64,000 nt of DNA from Microbaculum marinum. GTDB lineage: Bacteria; Pseudomonadota; Alphaproteobacteria; Rhizobiales; Tepidamorphaceae. The stretch lies in the NCBI RefSeq assembly GCF_042646165.1, contig NZ_JBHRTC010000011.1; one strand, given 5' to 3'. Both the position numbers and the translations under genes were made by a program. The notes under the pieces are model-generated. The model searched no databases, was not told where the DNA came from, and worked only from the letters and a program-made list of their open reading frames with translations. Shown here piece by piece: positions 19,187 to 27,124 of the stretch. Position 1 is the first letter of the stretch. Each line of letters begins with the position of its first letter.

Positions 19187-22140
19187 GCGATAGGACAAAA
19201 TTGCAACTTGAAATAATTGAAACAATTCCCGCGATGCGCGAAGCAAACTTGAAAGACTCTTCTCCTAGACGGCGAGATGGATTGTCGTCGCTGTGGGGAC
19301 GGAGTTCTGGCGGAGCCAGCGACGTATGCCGGACACGATTGGTCCGAAAGCAAGGAGTTCCACCATTGGGGGAACGGCTCATATCACCGAATGCACCTGG
19401 CTTCGCCGCCGGGTTCCGAACCGATTCGGAACCCGGCGGCGATCTGCAGTCGGCCGTGGGCGCGGACGAGAATCGCATGTTGCTGGATTTCGCCGTTTCG
19501 CAGTCCCCGGCCGTCTTGTACATCGGCGCGTTCACCGGTTCCGACACCGTCCGCTTCGTCAGCTCCAATGCCGAGGCGGTGATCGGCTGGCGGCCCGCCG
19601 ACATGGTGGGGCCCGCAACGATCTGGCGCGACCGCGTCCATCCCGACGATCTGCGGAGTTATGACGAGGCCGTCGAGCGGGTTCGGCGGAGCGGCTCGAA
19701 CACGCAGGAATACCGGCTCGAGACCCCCGACGGGTCCTATCGCTGGATGCGCGATCAGCAGCGGCTGACGACGCCGGGCGATCCGCGCGGCGAGTATGTC
19801 GGCTGCATCGTCGACGTGACCGCCGAGAAGCGGTCCGAGCTGGAACTGAACCGCGCCAATGCGATCAACCGGGCCATCGTCGACGCGGCGATGGACGCCG
19901 TCATCGTCACCGACCGCGACGGCCTCGTCATCGATTTCAACGCCGCCGCCGAGTCCATGCTGGGCTATTCCGCACAGGAGGCCGAGGGGGTCCTCCTGTG
20001 CGACCTGACCATGCCGGAGGACGTCCGCGAGGAGAGCAAGAGGAGTTTCGAGAAGTACCGCAACGGCGTGGCCGACCGGACCATCAACGACCGCTTCGAG
20101 ACGGTGATGTGCCGGCGCGACGGCTCGCGGTTTCCCTCCGAAGTCCGGATGCGGCGCGTCGAGGCCGGCGGCGAGAGCTTCATCGTCACCGAGATCCGCG
20201 ACCTGTCCGAACGCGCCGAAGCCGAGGCGGCGCATCGCCGCGTCATGCGGCTTCTGCACGATGCCGTGGAAAGCCTTCCGGTCGGGTTCTCGATCTCCGA
20301 TTCCGACGAGAAGGTCGTGCTGTGCAATCGCGCCTTCGCCGAACCCTATGGGGCGACGCCGGACGAACTGATCGGCAAGTCGCGCGACGAACTCGTCGAG
20401 CGGCTGCACCCCCGCATCCGCAGCTTCAACGGCATCGACGTCGGCGACAAGGCCGCCTACATGGCGGCGGTCGCCACCCGCCTCGGCCACCCCTCCGCGG
20501 GCCCGTCCGAAGTCGAGCTCGACGACGGCGAGTGGCGGCTTGTGTCGGCCTTTCCGACCTCCGATGGCGGCACCGTCTCCATCCGCACCGACATCACCCG
20601 GCTGAAGCTCGCCGAGAGGGCGCTGCGCGATTCGGAGATGACGATACGGATGGCGGTCGAGGCCTGCCCGGTGCCGCTCGGCCTGGTTCGCGCGCGCGAC
20701 GGCCTGATCATCTACGAAAGCCCCGCCGCGCAGCAGCTGTTCGGCCGCCTGCCCGACGACGGCCCGGCCTACACGACCGGCTATTTCGTCCACGAGACCG
20801 ACCGGCAGCGTTTCCTGAAGACGCTGATCGAAGACGGCGTCGACGGCATGGAAGTGCTGATGCAGCGGGCCGACGGCGAGGAGTTCTGGGCCTCGATTTC
20901 GGCGCGGCTGGTCGACTTCCTCGGCCGCAAGTCGATCGTGACATCGGTCTACGACCTCACCGAGCGCCGCGCCGTCGAAGCCGAGATGACTCGCCAGCGC
21001 GAGGCCCTTCACCAGAGCGAGAAGCTCGCAGCCCTCGGCGAACTGCTGGCCTCCGTCGCCCATGAGCTGAACAACCCGCTGTCCGTCGTCGTCGGCCAGG
21101 CGCTGCTGCTCAAGGAGACGGCGACCGACAAGTCGATCGCCCTGCGCGCCGAGAAGATCGGCAGCGCCGCCGACCGCTGCTCGCGGATCGTGCGTACCTT
21201 CCTGGCGATGGCCCGGCAGCAGCCGATGGAGCGCCGGCCGGTCGATCTCAACCGCGTCGTCGAGCTGGCGATGGAGGTCACCGCCTATTCCTTGCGCGCC
21301 GCCGACATCGACATCCGCCTGTCGCTGGATTCCGACATGCCCCCGGTCTGGGGCGACGCCGACCAGCTCAACCAGGTCCTGACCAATCTCATCCTCAACG
21401 CCCAGAAGGCGCTCGAGGAGAGCAAGTCGCCGCGCCGCGTCAAGATCATCACCAGCTATCGCGATCGCAACCGCGAGATCGTCATCAAGATCAAGGACAA
21501 CGGTCCCGGCATTCCCGACGAGATCCGCTCGCGCATCTTCGAGCCGTTCTTTACCACCCGGCAGGTCGGCTCGGGGACAGGCATCGGGCTGGCCTTCTGC
21601 CATCGCATCATCACCACCCACGGCGGCACGATCGAGGTGGACTCGGGTATCGACGGCGGTGCCAACTTCATCATCAGGCTGCCCGTCACCCGGATGAGTT
21701 CCGCTGCGGCCGAGACCCTTCCCCAGGGCACCGAGGCAGCCTCGGAAGCGCGGATCCTGGTGGTCGACGACGAGGTGGCGGTCGCCGAGATGATGGCCGA
21801 CATTCTGGAGGACGAGGGCCACCGCGTCGAGATCGCCCATTCGGGCAGCCAGGCGCTCGACGTCATCGCGCTGCGGCCGTTCGACCTGGTGCTGTCGGAC
21901 CTGCGCATGCCCGACCTGGATGGCCCGGCGATGTTCGACGCGATCCGCGAATCCCGTCCCGACCTCGTCTCGCGGATCGCCTTCATAACCGGCGACACGA
22001 TGAGTGCCCGCATCCGGACGTTCCTGCAGAATTCCGAGCGGCCCTACATCGAGAAGCCCATCACGCCGCAGGACGTGCGGGACCTGGTCAACCAGATGCT
22101 GCGCGAGACGAAGATTGCAAGCGAGGAACTGGAGCAATGA
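19183..22140 (+). CDS. Multi-PAS hybrid sensor histidine kinase with C-terminal receiver
   Basis: 985 residues from the ATGA-coupled start at 19183. Four PAS domains (~100-215, 225-345, 350-465, 475-600) are followed by HisKA with His627 in VAHELNNPL. The HATPase has NLILNAQKALEE and GTGIGLAFCHRI. A terminal REC has Asp906 in LVLSDLRMPD. No transmembrane helix is present, so it is a cytosolic sensor. Codons 1-95 use many rare low-GC codons and contain a perfect 16-bp inverted repeat (19405-19440). The true start may instead be the ATG at 19477, directly before PAS1. The stop overlaps the next ATG by 4 nt. Confidence 0.9.
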   Translation: MSDRTKLQLEIIETIPAMREANLKDSSPRRRDGLSSLWGRSSGGASDVCRTRLVRKQGVPPLGERLISPNAPGFAAGFRTDSEPGGDLQSAVGADENRMLLDFAVSQSPAVLYIGAFTGSDTVRFVSSNAEAVIGWRPADMVGPATIWRDRVHPDDLRSYDEAVERVRRSGSNTQEYRLETPDGSYRWMRDQQRLTTPGDPRGEYVGCIVDVTAEKRSELELNRANAINRAIVDAAMDAVIVTDRDGLVIDFNAAAESMLGYSAQEAEGVLLCDLTMPEDVREESKRSFEKYRNGVADRTINDRFETVMCRRDGSRFPSEVRMRRVEAGGESFIVTEIRDLSERAEAEAAHRRVMRLLHDAVESLPVGFSISDSDEKVVLCNRAFAEPYGATPDELIGKSRDELVERLHPRIRSFNGIDVGDKAAYMAAVATRLGHPSAGPSEVELDDGEWRLVSAFPTSDGGTVSIRTDITRLKLAERALRDSEMTIRMAVEACPVPLGLVRARDGLIIYESPAAQQLFGRLPDDGPAYTTGYFVHETDRQRFLKTLIEDGVDGMEVLMQRADGEEFWASISARLVDFLGRKSIVTSVYDLTERRAVEAEMTRQREALHQSEKLAALGELLASVAHELNNPLSVVVGQALLLKETATDKSIALRAEKIGSAADRCSRIVRTFLAMARQQPMERRPVDLNRVVELAMEVTAYSLRAADIDIRLSLDSDMPPVWGDADQLNQVLTNLILNAQKALEESKSPRRVKIITSYRDRNREIVIKIKDNGPGIPDEIRSRIFEPFFTTRQVGSGTGIGLAFCHRIITTHGGTIEVDSGIDGGANFIIRLPVTRMSSAAAETLPQGTEAASEARILVVDDEVAVAEMMADILEDEGHRVEIAHSGSQALDVIALRPFDLVLSDLRMPDLDGPAMFDAIRESRPDLVSRIAFITGDTMSARIRTFLQNSERPYIEKPITPQDVRDLVNQMLRETKIASEELEQ
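19405..19440. other. Perfect 16-bp inverted repeat near the 5' end of the hybrid kinase gene
   Basis: GCCGCCGGGTTCCGAA, a 4-nt loop (ccga), then its exact complement. The structure sits in a stretch whose reading frame shows poor codon bias, 37 nt before an in-frame ATG at 19477. It may be an intercistronic hairpin rather than coding sequence. Confidence 0.6.
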
Positions 22141-22910
22141 TTGCTGGAACGGAACTGGCCGCTGAGCCGGGAGTGAGGCCGGCCGGGGCGGCCGAACGCA
22201 CTCCGCATGTCGTCGTCGTCGACGACGAGTCGGAAATCCGGGAAATGCTTCGCGAATACCTGTCCCTCAAGGGTTTCCGTGTCGACTGCGTCGAGGGCGG
22301 CGCCGCTCTTCGCAGGCTGATCGCCGAGGATCCCGCCGACCTCGTCCTGCTCGATATCGCGATGCCGGAGGAGGACGGGCTGTCGATCGCCCGGTACCTG
22401 AATGCCAACCACGATTCCGCCATCGTCATGCTGACCGCGGCGGGCGACGTCGTCGACCGCATCATCGGACTGGAGATGGGCGCCGACGACTACCTGCCCA
22501 AGCCGGTCGATCTGCGCGAGCTTCTGGCCCGCATCAAGGCCGTCCTGCGCCGCGGCACGCGCTCCAACACCGGGCCGGCCAACGACAACGGCCCGCGCAT
22601 GGTGCGGTTCGGCGATTGCCGGCTCGACATCGAGGCGCACCGGCTGCAGGACGCGGAGGGCATGGACATTCCGATCACGTCGATGGAATTCGACCTGCTC
22701 AAGGCCTTCGCCGAGCATCCCAACCGCGTCCTCAGTCGCGACCAGTTGCTGGATCTCGCGCACAATCGCGGCTGGGAACCGTTCGACCGGTCGATCGATA
22801 TCCGCATCGCCCGGCTCCGCCGCAAGGTCGAGCCCGATCCGGCCAAGCCGCAGGTGATCCGCACCGTCCGCGGCGCCGGCTACATGTTCGCCATGGGGCG
22901 AGCCGGCTGA
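22137..22910 (+). CDS. OmpR/PhoB-family response regulator
   Basis: 257 residues. An N-terminal REC (residues ~22-138) has VVVDDES, phosphoacceptor Asp73 in VLLDIAMPEEDG and the KPVD lysine. A winged-helix DNA-binding domain (~155-252) has SMEFDLLKAFAEHPNRVLSRDQLLDL and a recognition helix around DRSIDIRIARLRRKVE. The ATG overlaps the kinase stop by 4 nt, so it is the likely DNA-binding partner of the hybrid kinase. No sign of autoregulation was found. Confidence 0.94.
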   Translation: MIAGTELAAEPGVRPAGAAERTPHVVVVDDESEIREMLREYLSLKGFRVDCVEGGAALRRLIAEDPADLVLLDIAMPEEDGLSIARYLNANHDSAIVMLTAAGDVVDRIIGLEMGADDYLPKPVDLRELLARIKAVLRRGTRSNTGPANDNGPRMVRFGDCRLDIEAHRLQDAEGMDIPITSMEFDLLKAFAEHPNRVLSRDQLLDLAHNRGWEPFDRSIDIRIARLRRKVEPDPAKPQVIRTVRGAGYMFAMGRAG

Positions 22911-22942
22911 CGTTCCGTCCGATCGGGCGCTGCAGACGCACA

Positions 22943-22967
22943 GGGCCGGGATAAGGCATTCCGGCCC
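22943..22967. terminator. Hairpin between convergent genes
   Basis: GGGCCGGGAT pairs with ATTCCGGCCC (10 bp, one G.U) around a 5-nt loop, 32 nt after the OmpR-type gene and 26 nt before the end of the convergent baeRF-like gene. Position and strength suggest a bidirectional terminator, although there is no T-run. Confidence 0.45.
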
Positions 22968-22993
22968 GTGCTGGGACTAGCGCCCGCGAGCTG

Positions 22994-24145
22994 TCAGAAC
23001 CTGAACAGGCCCGCTGCCGGACCAACCCGCTCGACCAGCGGTTCCGGCAGGGCGAGCACCTCGCCGCCTTGCGCCAGCGTCTTCATGGCGAGCAGGTTGA
23101 GCAGGTCCTCGTTGTCTGGAGCCTGGTCGTCCTCGACGTCCATCGTGCGGTTGCTCTCGTCATACCGGCCCCAGACCGTGTCGCCGCGGCTCAGCAGTAC
23201 CGCCTCGATCCGTCCTTCCTCGGACGCGCGCAGCAATGTCTGCAGGTCCTCCGAACCCGGCACGTCGGCGCCTCCGAGGCGGGCGTTGAGGCGCTCGCGG
23301 GTTTCGTCCCGGTTGCGGCGCAGCAGCGGACCGGCGATTGCCCATGCCTTGTCGTGGAGTTGCGTCTCGCTCAGCGAGGCGGGGTCCTGCTGGACGTGCT
23401 CTTCCACGACCCCGCGGTAGTGCAACTCGTGCCGCAGCCGTCCGAGCAGGCGCGGTCCGGCAGCCAGCACCAGTGGCGCCACACTGTCGGCCAGACGCCG
23501 GTCCACCGCAGTGGCGATGGCGTGTGCGAAGTGCTCCAGTTCCACCTCCTCGTAGTCATCGGGACTTTCCCCGAGCGCGTGGTATTTCGGCACCGCCGCG
23601 CCGGATCCCCCGCTGCCGCCGCCGCGGGAGTGATATCCGACATTGTCCTCGAAGTCGGTCTTGCGCATCACCTGCTCCAGGTCCTTTGGCAGGTCTTCGA
23701 GCTTCACTTCGTCCAGGTCCCGTTCGGTGCCATCGAAGAAGCGAATGTTGTCCCGTGTCGCTGCGAGAAGGTGGAACCGGCCGCGGTCCGCGAAGATGTC
23801 GATCAGGGGAAGGAGGTGATAGCGCTCCGCTACGAGAGTGAGTTCCGGCACCTCGGCGGGAAGCTTCACGAAGCGCGTTGCGTCCTCTTCGATGAACACG
23901 GCCAGGCCATGATCCTGGTAGCGCCAGTATTCGTGATCTTCGGTACGGGCCTGCGCCTTGGACAGCAGGTCTTCGCGGTGGCGGACGCCGGCCTCGTCGA
24001 GTTGCCGCTCGGCGTGCCGCAGCGCGTTGGCCAGACGAATCGGATCCTGCTCGGCATCCGGAAACGTCCGGTGCGTGGGTATGTAGATGCTGAGCCTCGG
24101 AAAGCCGTGCGACTGTGACAGTTCCGCTAGAAGGTCCCTGTTCAT
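22994..24145 (-). CDS. baeRF-type (bacterial archaeo-eukaryotic release factor-like) protein
   Basis: 383 residues. The N-terminal LSIYIPTHR segment, the middle GLAVFIEEDATRF and FHLLAATRDNIRFFDG strands, and the C-terminal LLRASEEGRIEAVLLSRGDTVWGRY segment fit the baeRF family 3 fold, related to eRF1/Pelota domains. A Gly/Ser-rich linker (SRGGGSGGSG) lies near residue 170. The family is proposed to act on stressed ribosomes but is little tested. A GAAAC-N16-CGTT element upstream suggests stress-sigma control. Confidence 0.72.
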   Translation of the reverse strand: MNRDLLAELSQSHGFPRLSIYIPTHRTFPDAEQDPIRLANALRHAERQLDEAGVRHREDLLSKAQARTEDHEYWRYQDHGLAVFIEEDATRFVKLPAEVPELTLVAERYHLLPLIDIFADRGRFHLLAATRDNIRFFDGTERDLDEVKLEDLPKDLEQVMRKTDFEDNVGYHSRGGGSGGSGAAVPKYHALGESPDDYEEVELEHFAHAIATAVDRRLADSVAPLVLAAGPRLLGRLRHELHYRGVVEEHVQQDPASLSETQLHDKAWAIAGPLLRRNRDETRERLNARLGGADVPGSEDLQTLLRASEEGRIEAVLLSRGDTVWGRYDESNRTMDVEDDQAPDNEDLLNLLAMKTLAQGGEVLALPEPLVERVGPAAGLFRF

Positions 24146-24180
24146 GACGTCTCCACTCGTTCGTATGTCTGTAGGCAGTC

Positions 24181-24205
24181 AACGAACCAGTGGCGATGTC
24201 GTTTC
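24181..24205 (-). promoter_or_regulatory. Possible EcfG-like promoter (one mismatch)
   Basis: On the minus strand GAAAC (24205-24201), 16 nt, CGTT (24184-24181). The -35 box differs by one base from GGAAC. It lies 36 nt before the start of the baeRF-like gene. Confidence 0.35.
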
Positions 24206-24353
24206 TTCGAATTGCTGCCCGATGTGGGGAGGCGGCCCAATCCCACGGTCGGCCCGCAAGTATCCCATGTGGCGTCAGTTCGGGCCATTCGGTATGGAAT
24301 GTGCGGTGCGCCGGCGCGGCTGAAGCGTCCGTACGAAACAGAAAGGGAATATC

Positions 24354-24617
24354 ATGCAAAGACTCCTGATCGTTACGGGTCTCGCCGCGGGTCTCGTCGC
24401 CGGGCTATCGCTGCCGGCCCTTGCTGAGGACAGCTGTGAGACTCAGGTCAATGCGCTCCTGGAGCACGTGCGCGCGTCCGCCAAGCTCAGCGACAGCGAG
24501 AAGACCGCGTTCGTCGATACGCTCAACACCGCGCTGCAGCAGCAGACCGATGAAGGCACCGAAGCCTGCCTGGCGACCGTCGATGAGGTAAAGGTCGACA
24601 TTGACATCGACGAATAG
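24354..24617 (+). CDS. Small secreted acidic protein of unknown function
   Basis: 87 residues with a clear signal peptide (LIVTGLAAGLVAGLSLPALA, cleavage before EDS). The mature ~62-residue helical part is acidic, has two cysteines (SCET, EACL) and ends in VDIDIDE. AAAGGGAATATC precedes the ATG. I do not recognise the family. It may be a periplasmic helical hairpin stabilised by a disulfide. Confidence 0.65.
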   Translation: MQRLLIVTGLAAGLVAGLSLPALAEDSCETQVNALLEHVRASAKLSDSEKTAFVDTLNTALQQQTDEGTEACLATVDEVKVDIDIDE

Positions 24618-24641
24618 CGGAACCGGTTGCGGATGCCGCAC

Positions 24642-25028
24642 CTACGAGGTGCCGGCAAACGCCATGCATTCGACCTCCACCAGCGCGCCGCGCGCCAGCC
24701 CGTTGGTGCCGAATGCCGAGCGGGCCGGGAGACGGTCGGCGTCGAAATAGGTAAGGTAGACCTCGTTGAAGGCCGGCCACAGCGCCATGTCGGACAGCAT
24801 GACCAGGCACTTGAAGACGTGCTCGTAGCCGAGCCCGTTTTCCTCCAGGACCGTTCCGATGTTCTCCATGGTCTGGCGCGTCTCCGCCTCGATGCCGCCG
24901 CTCACCAGTTCCAGTGTCCCGGGCTTCGTGCCGAGCACGCCCGACAGGTAGAGCACGTCGCCGACCCTGACCGCCTGGCTGAACGGCCGTCCGAGCGCCT
25001 TTGCTGCGGGCGAATTTATGAACTTCAT
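24642..25028 (-). CDS. RidA family enamine/imine deaminase
   Basis: 128 residues of the RidA/YjgF/UK114 fold with the family pattern RPFSQAVRVGDVLYLSGVLG, TRQTMENIGTVLEENGLGYEHVFKC and the C-terminal ARGALVEVECMAF, which aligns with the VEIEaiA motif. The usual active-site Arg of the RVxVAxLPR block is replaced locally by PARSAFGTNGLARGALVE, typical of divergent RidA subfamilies. The start at 25028 follows an AGGAGAC site. It may hydrolyse reactive enamines from PLP enzymes. It precedes nothing obviously metabolic. Confidence 0.88.
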   Translation of the reverse strand: MKFINSPAAKALGRPFSQAVRVGDVLYLSGVLGTKPGTLELVSGGIEAETRQTMENIGTVLEENGLGYEHVFKCLVMLSDMALWPAFNEVYLTYFDADRLPARSAFGTNGLARGALVEVECMAFAGTS

Positions 25029-25129
25029 GGCTCTTGTCTCCTGGTCTGGAAGGTGCCGCGGGGAGGCGTCATCGGCGATCCGGGCGCGGAAGTCGAGTCG
25101 CCGTCCGCAACCGAATTCCGGCGCGCGGG

Positions 25130-25768
25130 TCACCGCTCGCTCAGCGCCAGGCGGACTCCGAGTCCCACAAGGATCGCCCCGAGTGTCCTGTCGAGCCAGA
25201 CGGCGATGCGGGGGTTGTCCCTGATCCGGCGCGCGAGCCAGTCGCCCGTCACCACCAGCGGCGGCTCCACGAAGGCCGCCACGACGATGATCAGCGTGCC
25301 GTGGAGCACCAGTTGCGCCGCCACCGGGCCGGCGCCGGGCACGACGAACTGCGGCAGGAACGCCAGGAAGAAGACCGCGACCTTCGGATTGAGCACCGCC
25401 ACCAGCACGCCCTGCCGCCAGATGCGCCACCCTGTCGGCAGGGCCGGCCCGCCGCCGCCGACGAGCCGTCCCCCCTTCGACCGCAACGCCTCGATGCCGA
25501 GCCAGACCAGATAGGCGGCCCCGACCCACTTGACCACCGAGAACGCCGTTGCGGAGGCAGCCAGGATGGCGGTCAGGCCGATCGCGGCAAATGCCACGTG
25601 GATGAACGCGCCCGTCCAGATCCCGAGCATGGCCGAGAACCCGGCGGCCCGGCCGCCGCGTACGGTCTGTCCGAGGATGAATGCGATGTCCGGTCCGGGC
25701 GAAAGGTTGAGCAGGACCGCGGCGCCGAAGAACGCCGCCCAGTGCATGGTGGAATAGTCGAACATCAT
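25130..25768 (-). CDS. LysE/RhtB family amino acid exporter
   Basis: 212 residues, about six hydrophobic helices, with the family signatures NLSPGPDIAFILGQ in helix 1 and NPKVAVFFLAFLPQFV in the middle. Such exporters release amino acids or derivatives such as homoserine lactone, threonine or lysine. It lies 101 nt upstream of ridA on the same strand, so the two may be co-transcribed. The start could be either of two adjacent ATGs (25768 or 25765). Confidence 0.9.
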   Translation of the reverse strand: MMFDYSTMHWAAFFGAAVLLNLSPGPDIAFILGQTVRGGRAAGFSAMLGIWTGAFIHVAFAAIGLTAILAASATAFSVVKWVGAAYLVWLGIEALRSKGGRLVGGGGPALPTGWRIWRQGVLVAVLNPKVAVFFLAFLPQFVVPGAGPVAAQLVLHGTLIIVVAAFVEPPLVVTGDWLARRIRDNPRIAVWLDRTLGAILVGLGVRLALSER

Positions 25769-25903
25769 CGTGTTCCAGGCAGGTTCAAGCAGCCGAACGA
25801 GTGAGGCAGCGGCCGCGCAGGTGTTTCGGACCTGACGATACTGTCGCGGGAACGTTCCTTCGACAACCGCGGTCTCCGCCCAAGCCCGGCCCCGACTGCG
25901 TCC

Positions 25904-26215
25904 TCAGTCCCTCGGTGGATAGAGCCCCGTGATCGCGATGCATTGCTGGAGCGGAGCGCCGGTCGTTGTGAATATCGGCTTGAGGGTCGGCAGGGCGAAG
26001 GTGGACACGCCGTTGCCTCCGTAGGCGTTTCCCAGCAGCGAGAACAGCGCCGTGTTCTGGGCGATCGGGAGGATCTGCCCGTTCGCGGCCAGATACCCCC
26101 TCGGGCAGAAATTGGAGGCGAAGGTCTGTATTTCGCCGAGATACGGCTCCGAACGGGCGGGCGCGCAACTCATCGCGAGCGCCATCGCCGCGACGGCGTA
26201 CGAGCGGGCTTTCAT
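25904..26215 (-). CDS. Secreted tail-collar domain protein
   Basis: 103 residues: a signal peptide (YAVAAMALAMSCAPARS) followed by a phage tail collar domain, seen as YLGEIQTFASNFCPRGYLAANGQILPIAQNTALFSLLG and NAYGGNGVSTFALP. The motif is usual at the N-terminus of tail fibre and MDP-type proteins, but here it is essentially the whole mature protein and no phage genes are nearby. It is a domesticated, probably extracytoplasmic, stand-alone collar domain. Function unknown. Confidence 0.8.
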   Translation of the reverse strand: MKARSYAVAAMALAMSCAPARSEPYLGEIQTFASNFCPRGYLAANGQILPIAQNTALFSLLGNAYGGNGVSTFALPTLKPIFTTTGAPLQQCIAITGLYPPRD

Positions 26216-26317
26216 GTCGTCCTCGCGGCGCTGCCCGTTTCGATACCTGCCGTACCGCCGACCCTGCGGCCTGCCACGTCTTCGTCCCTGCGCGCTCGAT
26301 CTGCCATGGACATCGCC

Positions 26318-26773
26318 TCAGTGCCGATAGATTGCGGTGACGGGGAGGGTGCAGCCGCCGAGATGCAGGTCGAACGAGACCTTGAGTTCTCCGCGGGCCT
26401 TCCTGTAGGTCTGGGTATAGCCGGTGAAAACGGGCCTGCGGATCGACGCCGGATACCCGTCGACCATGTCGAAAATCGCGACGCCGCTAGTCGGGGAATC
26501 GAACTTCAGCTGCGCAAGGCCTGCCAGCCGGTAGTAGCCGGCATCGAACAGGGTGATGTCCTGGAAGGACATGAGACCCTTTGCGGCCCCGTCACGCTGA
26601 AACGTCGTCGCGCCGCGGTCGATGGAGCACCAGAGGGCCGACGCCGTCGCGTCGGAGGCCATGGTCGTGCCGGAGATCAGGACGTTTGGGGGCACGGGAG
26701 CGGCTGCGAGCGAGGCCGCAACCGGCGTTGCAAGCGCGACGAGAACTGCAGCAATCGCCCGGATGACGCGCAT
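26318..26773 (-). CDS. Secreted protein of unknown function
   Basis: 151 residues with a signal peptide (IRAIAAVLVALATPVAASLAAA). The mature part has a beta-rich pattern with two cysteines (ALWCSID, GGCTLPV). The start at 26773 follows an AGAGG site, and the 30 extra codons upstream look non-coding. It is adjacent to the secreted collar-domain gene, same strand, 102 nt apart. No family recognised. Confidence 0.65.
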   Translation of the reverse strand: MRVIRAIAAVLVALATPVAASLAAAPVPPNVLISGTTMASDATASALWCSIDRGATTFQRDGAAKGLMSFQDITLFDAGYYRLAGLAQLKFDSPTSGVAIFDMVDGYPASIRRPVFTGYTQTYRKARGELKVSFDLHLGGCTLPVTAIYRH

Positions 26774-26966
26774 GGTCGTGCCTCTGGCCCGCGGTGCAAC
26801 GTTCTGCTGATGCCGAAGAGAGAAGAATTCGCAGAATGTCTTCCCGCTCTGTTTTCGTGTCAAGCGGATTTATTGTGCACCTTCAGGAGCTTTTCCCCGG
26901 GAAACAAGCATCAGCCTCGTCCAACGCCCCTGTCGGGCGTCGTTGCCGAAGTTGATGTTACCGTCC

Positions 26967-27004
26967 GGAAACAAAACGCTTCTTTCCGGACATTCCCCCG
27001 AAAC
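26967..27004 (+). promoter_or_regulatory. Tripartite GAAAC-type element, copy 1 (upstream of metY)
   Basis: GGAAAC at 26967-26972, 14 nt, CGGAC at 26987-26991, 8 nt, GAAAC at 27000-27004. The same boxes with identical spacing occur upstream of both DUF1127 genes (32019 and 34636). The first two boxes also form a 9-bp inverted repeat, GTCCGGAAA/TTTCCGGAC. Confidence 0.45.
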
Positions 27005-27082
27005 CTCGACCGTCGAAAACCGCCGCGGCTGATGCCGGGGCGCCCTTCGACAGGTCGCCCCTTCGCCCGCAACGAGACCGGG

Positions 27083-27104
27083 CCGGGACCCTGAGAGATC
27101 CCGG
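27083..27104 (+). other. Hairpin in the metY leader
   Basis: CCGGGA (27083-27088) pairs with TCCCGG (27099-27104) around a purine-rich loop (ctgagaga), 20 nt upstream of the metY ATG. I could not match it to a known SAM riboswitch class. Confidence 0.35.
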
Positions 27105-27124
27105 CACCACCGAAGGGAAAAGCG

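Noticed and set aside
19277..19582. Alternative small protein beginning MDCRRCGDG inside the kinase 5' region
   Set aside because: The frame runs without a stop into the PAS region in the wrong frame. There is no clear end or ribosome binding site.
24354..24617. Calcium-binding or antitoxin function for the small acidic secreted protein
   Set aside because: The acidic tail (VDIDIDE) is suggestive but there is no EF-hand loop and no toxin partner.
26864..27124. SAM riboswitch upstream of metY
   Set aside because: The leader has hairpins, but I could not align it to the SAM-I, SAM-II or SAM-V consensus cores. It is kept only as a hairpin.
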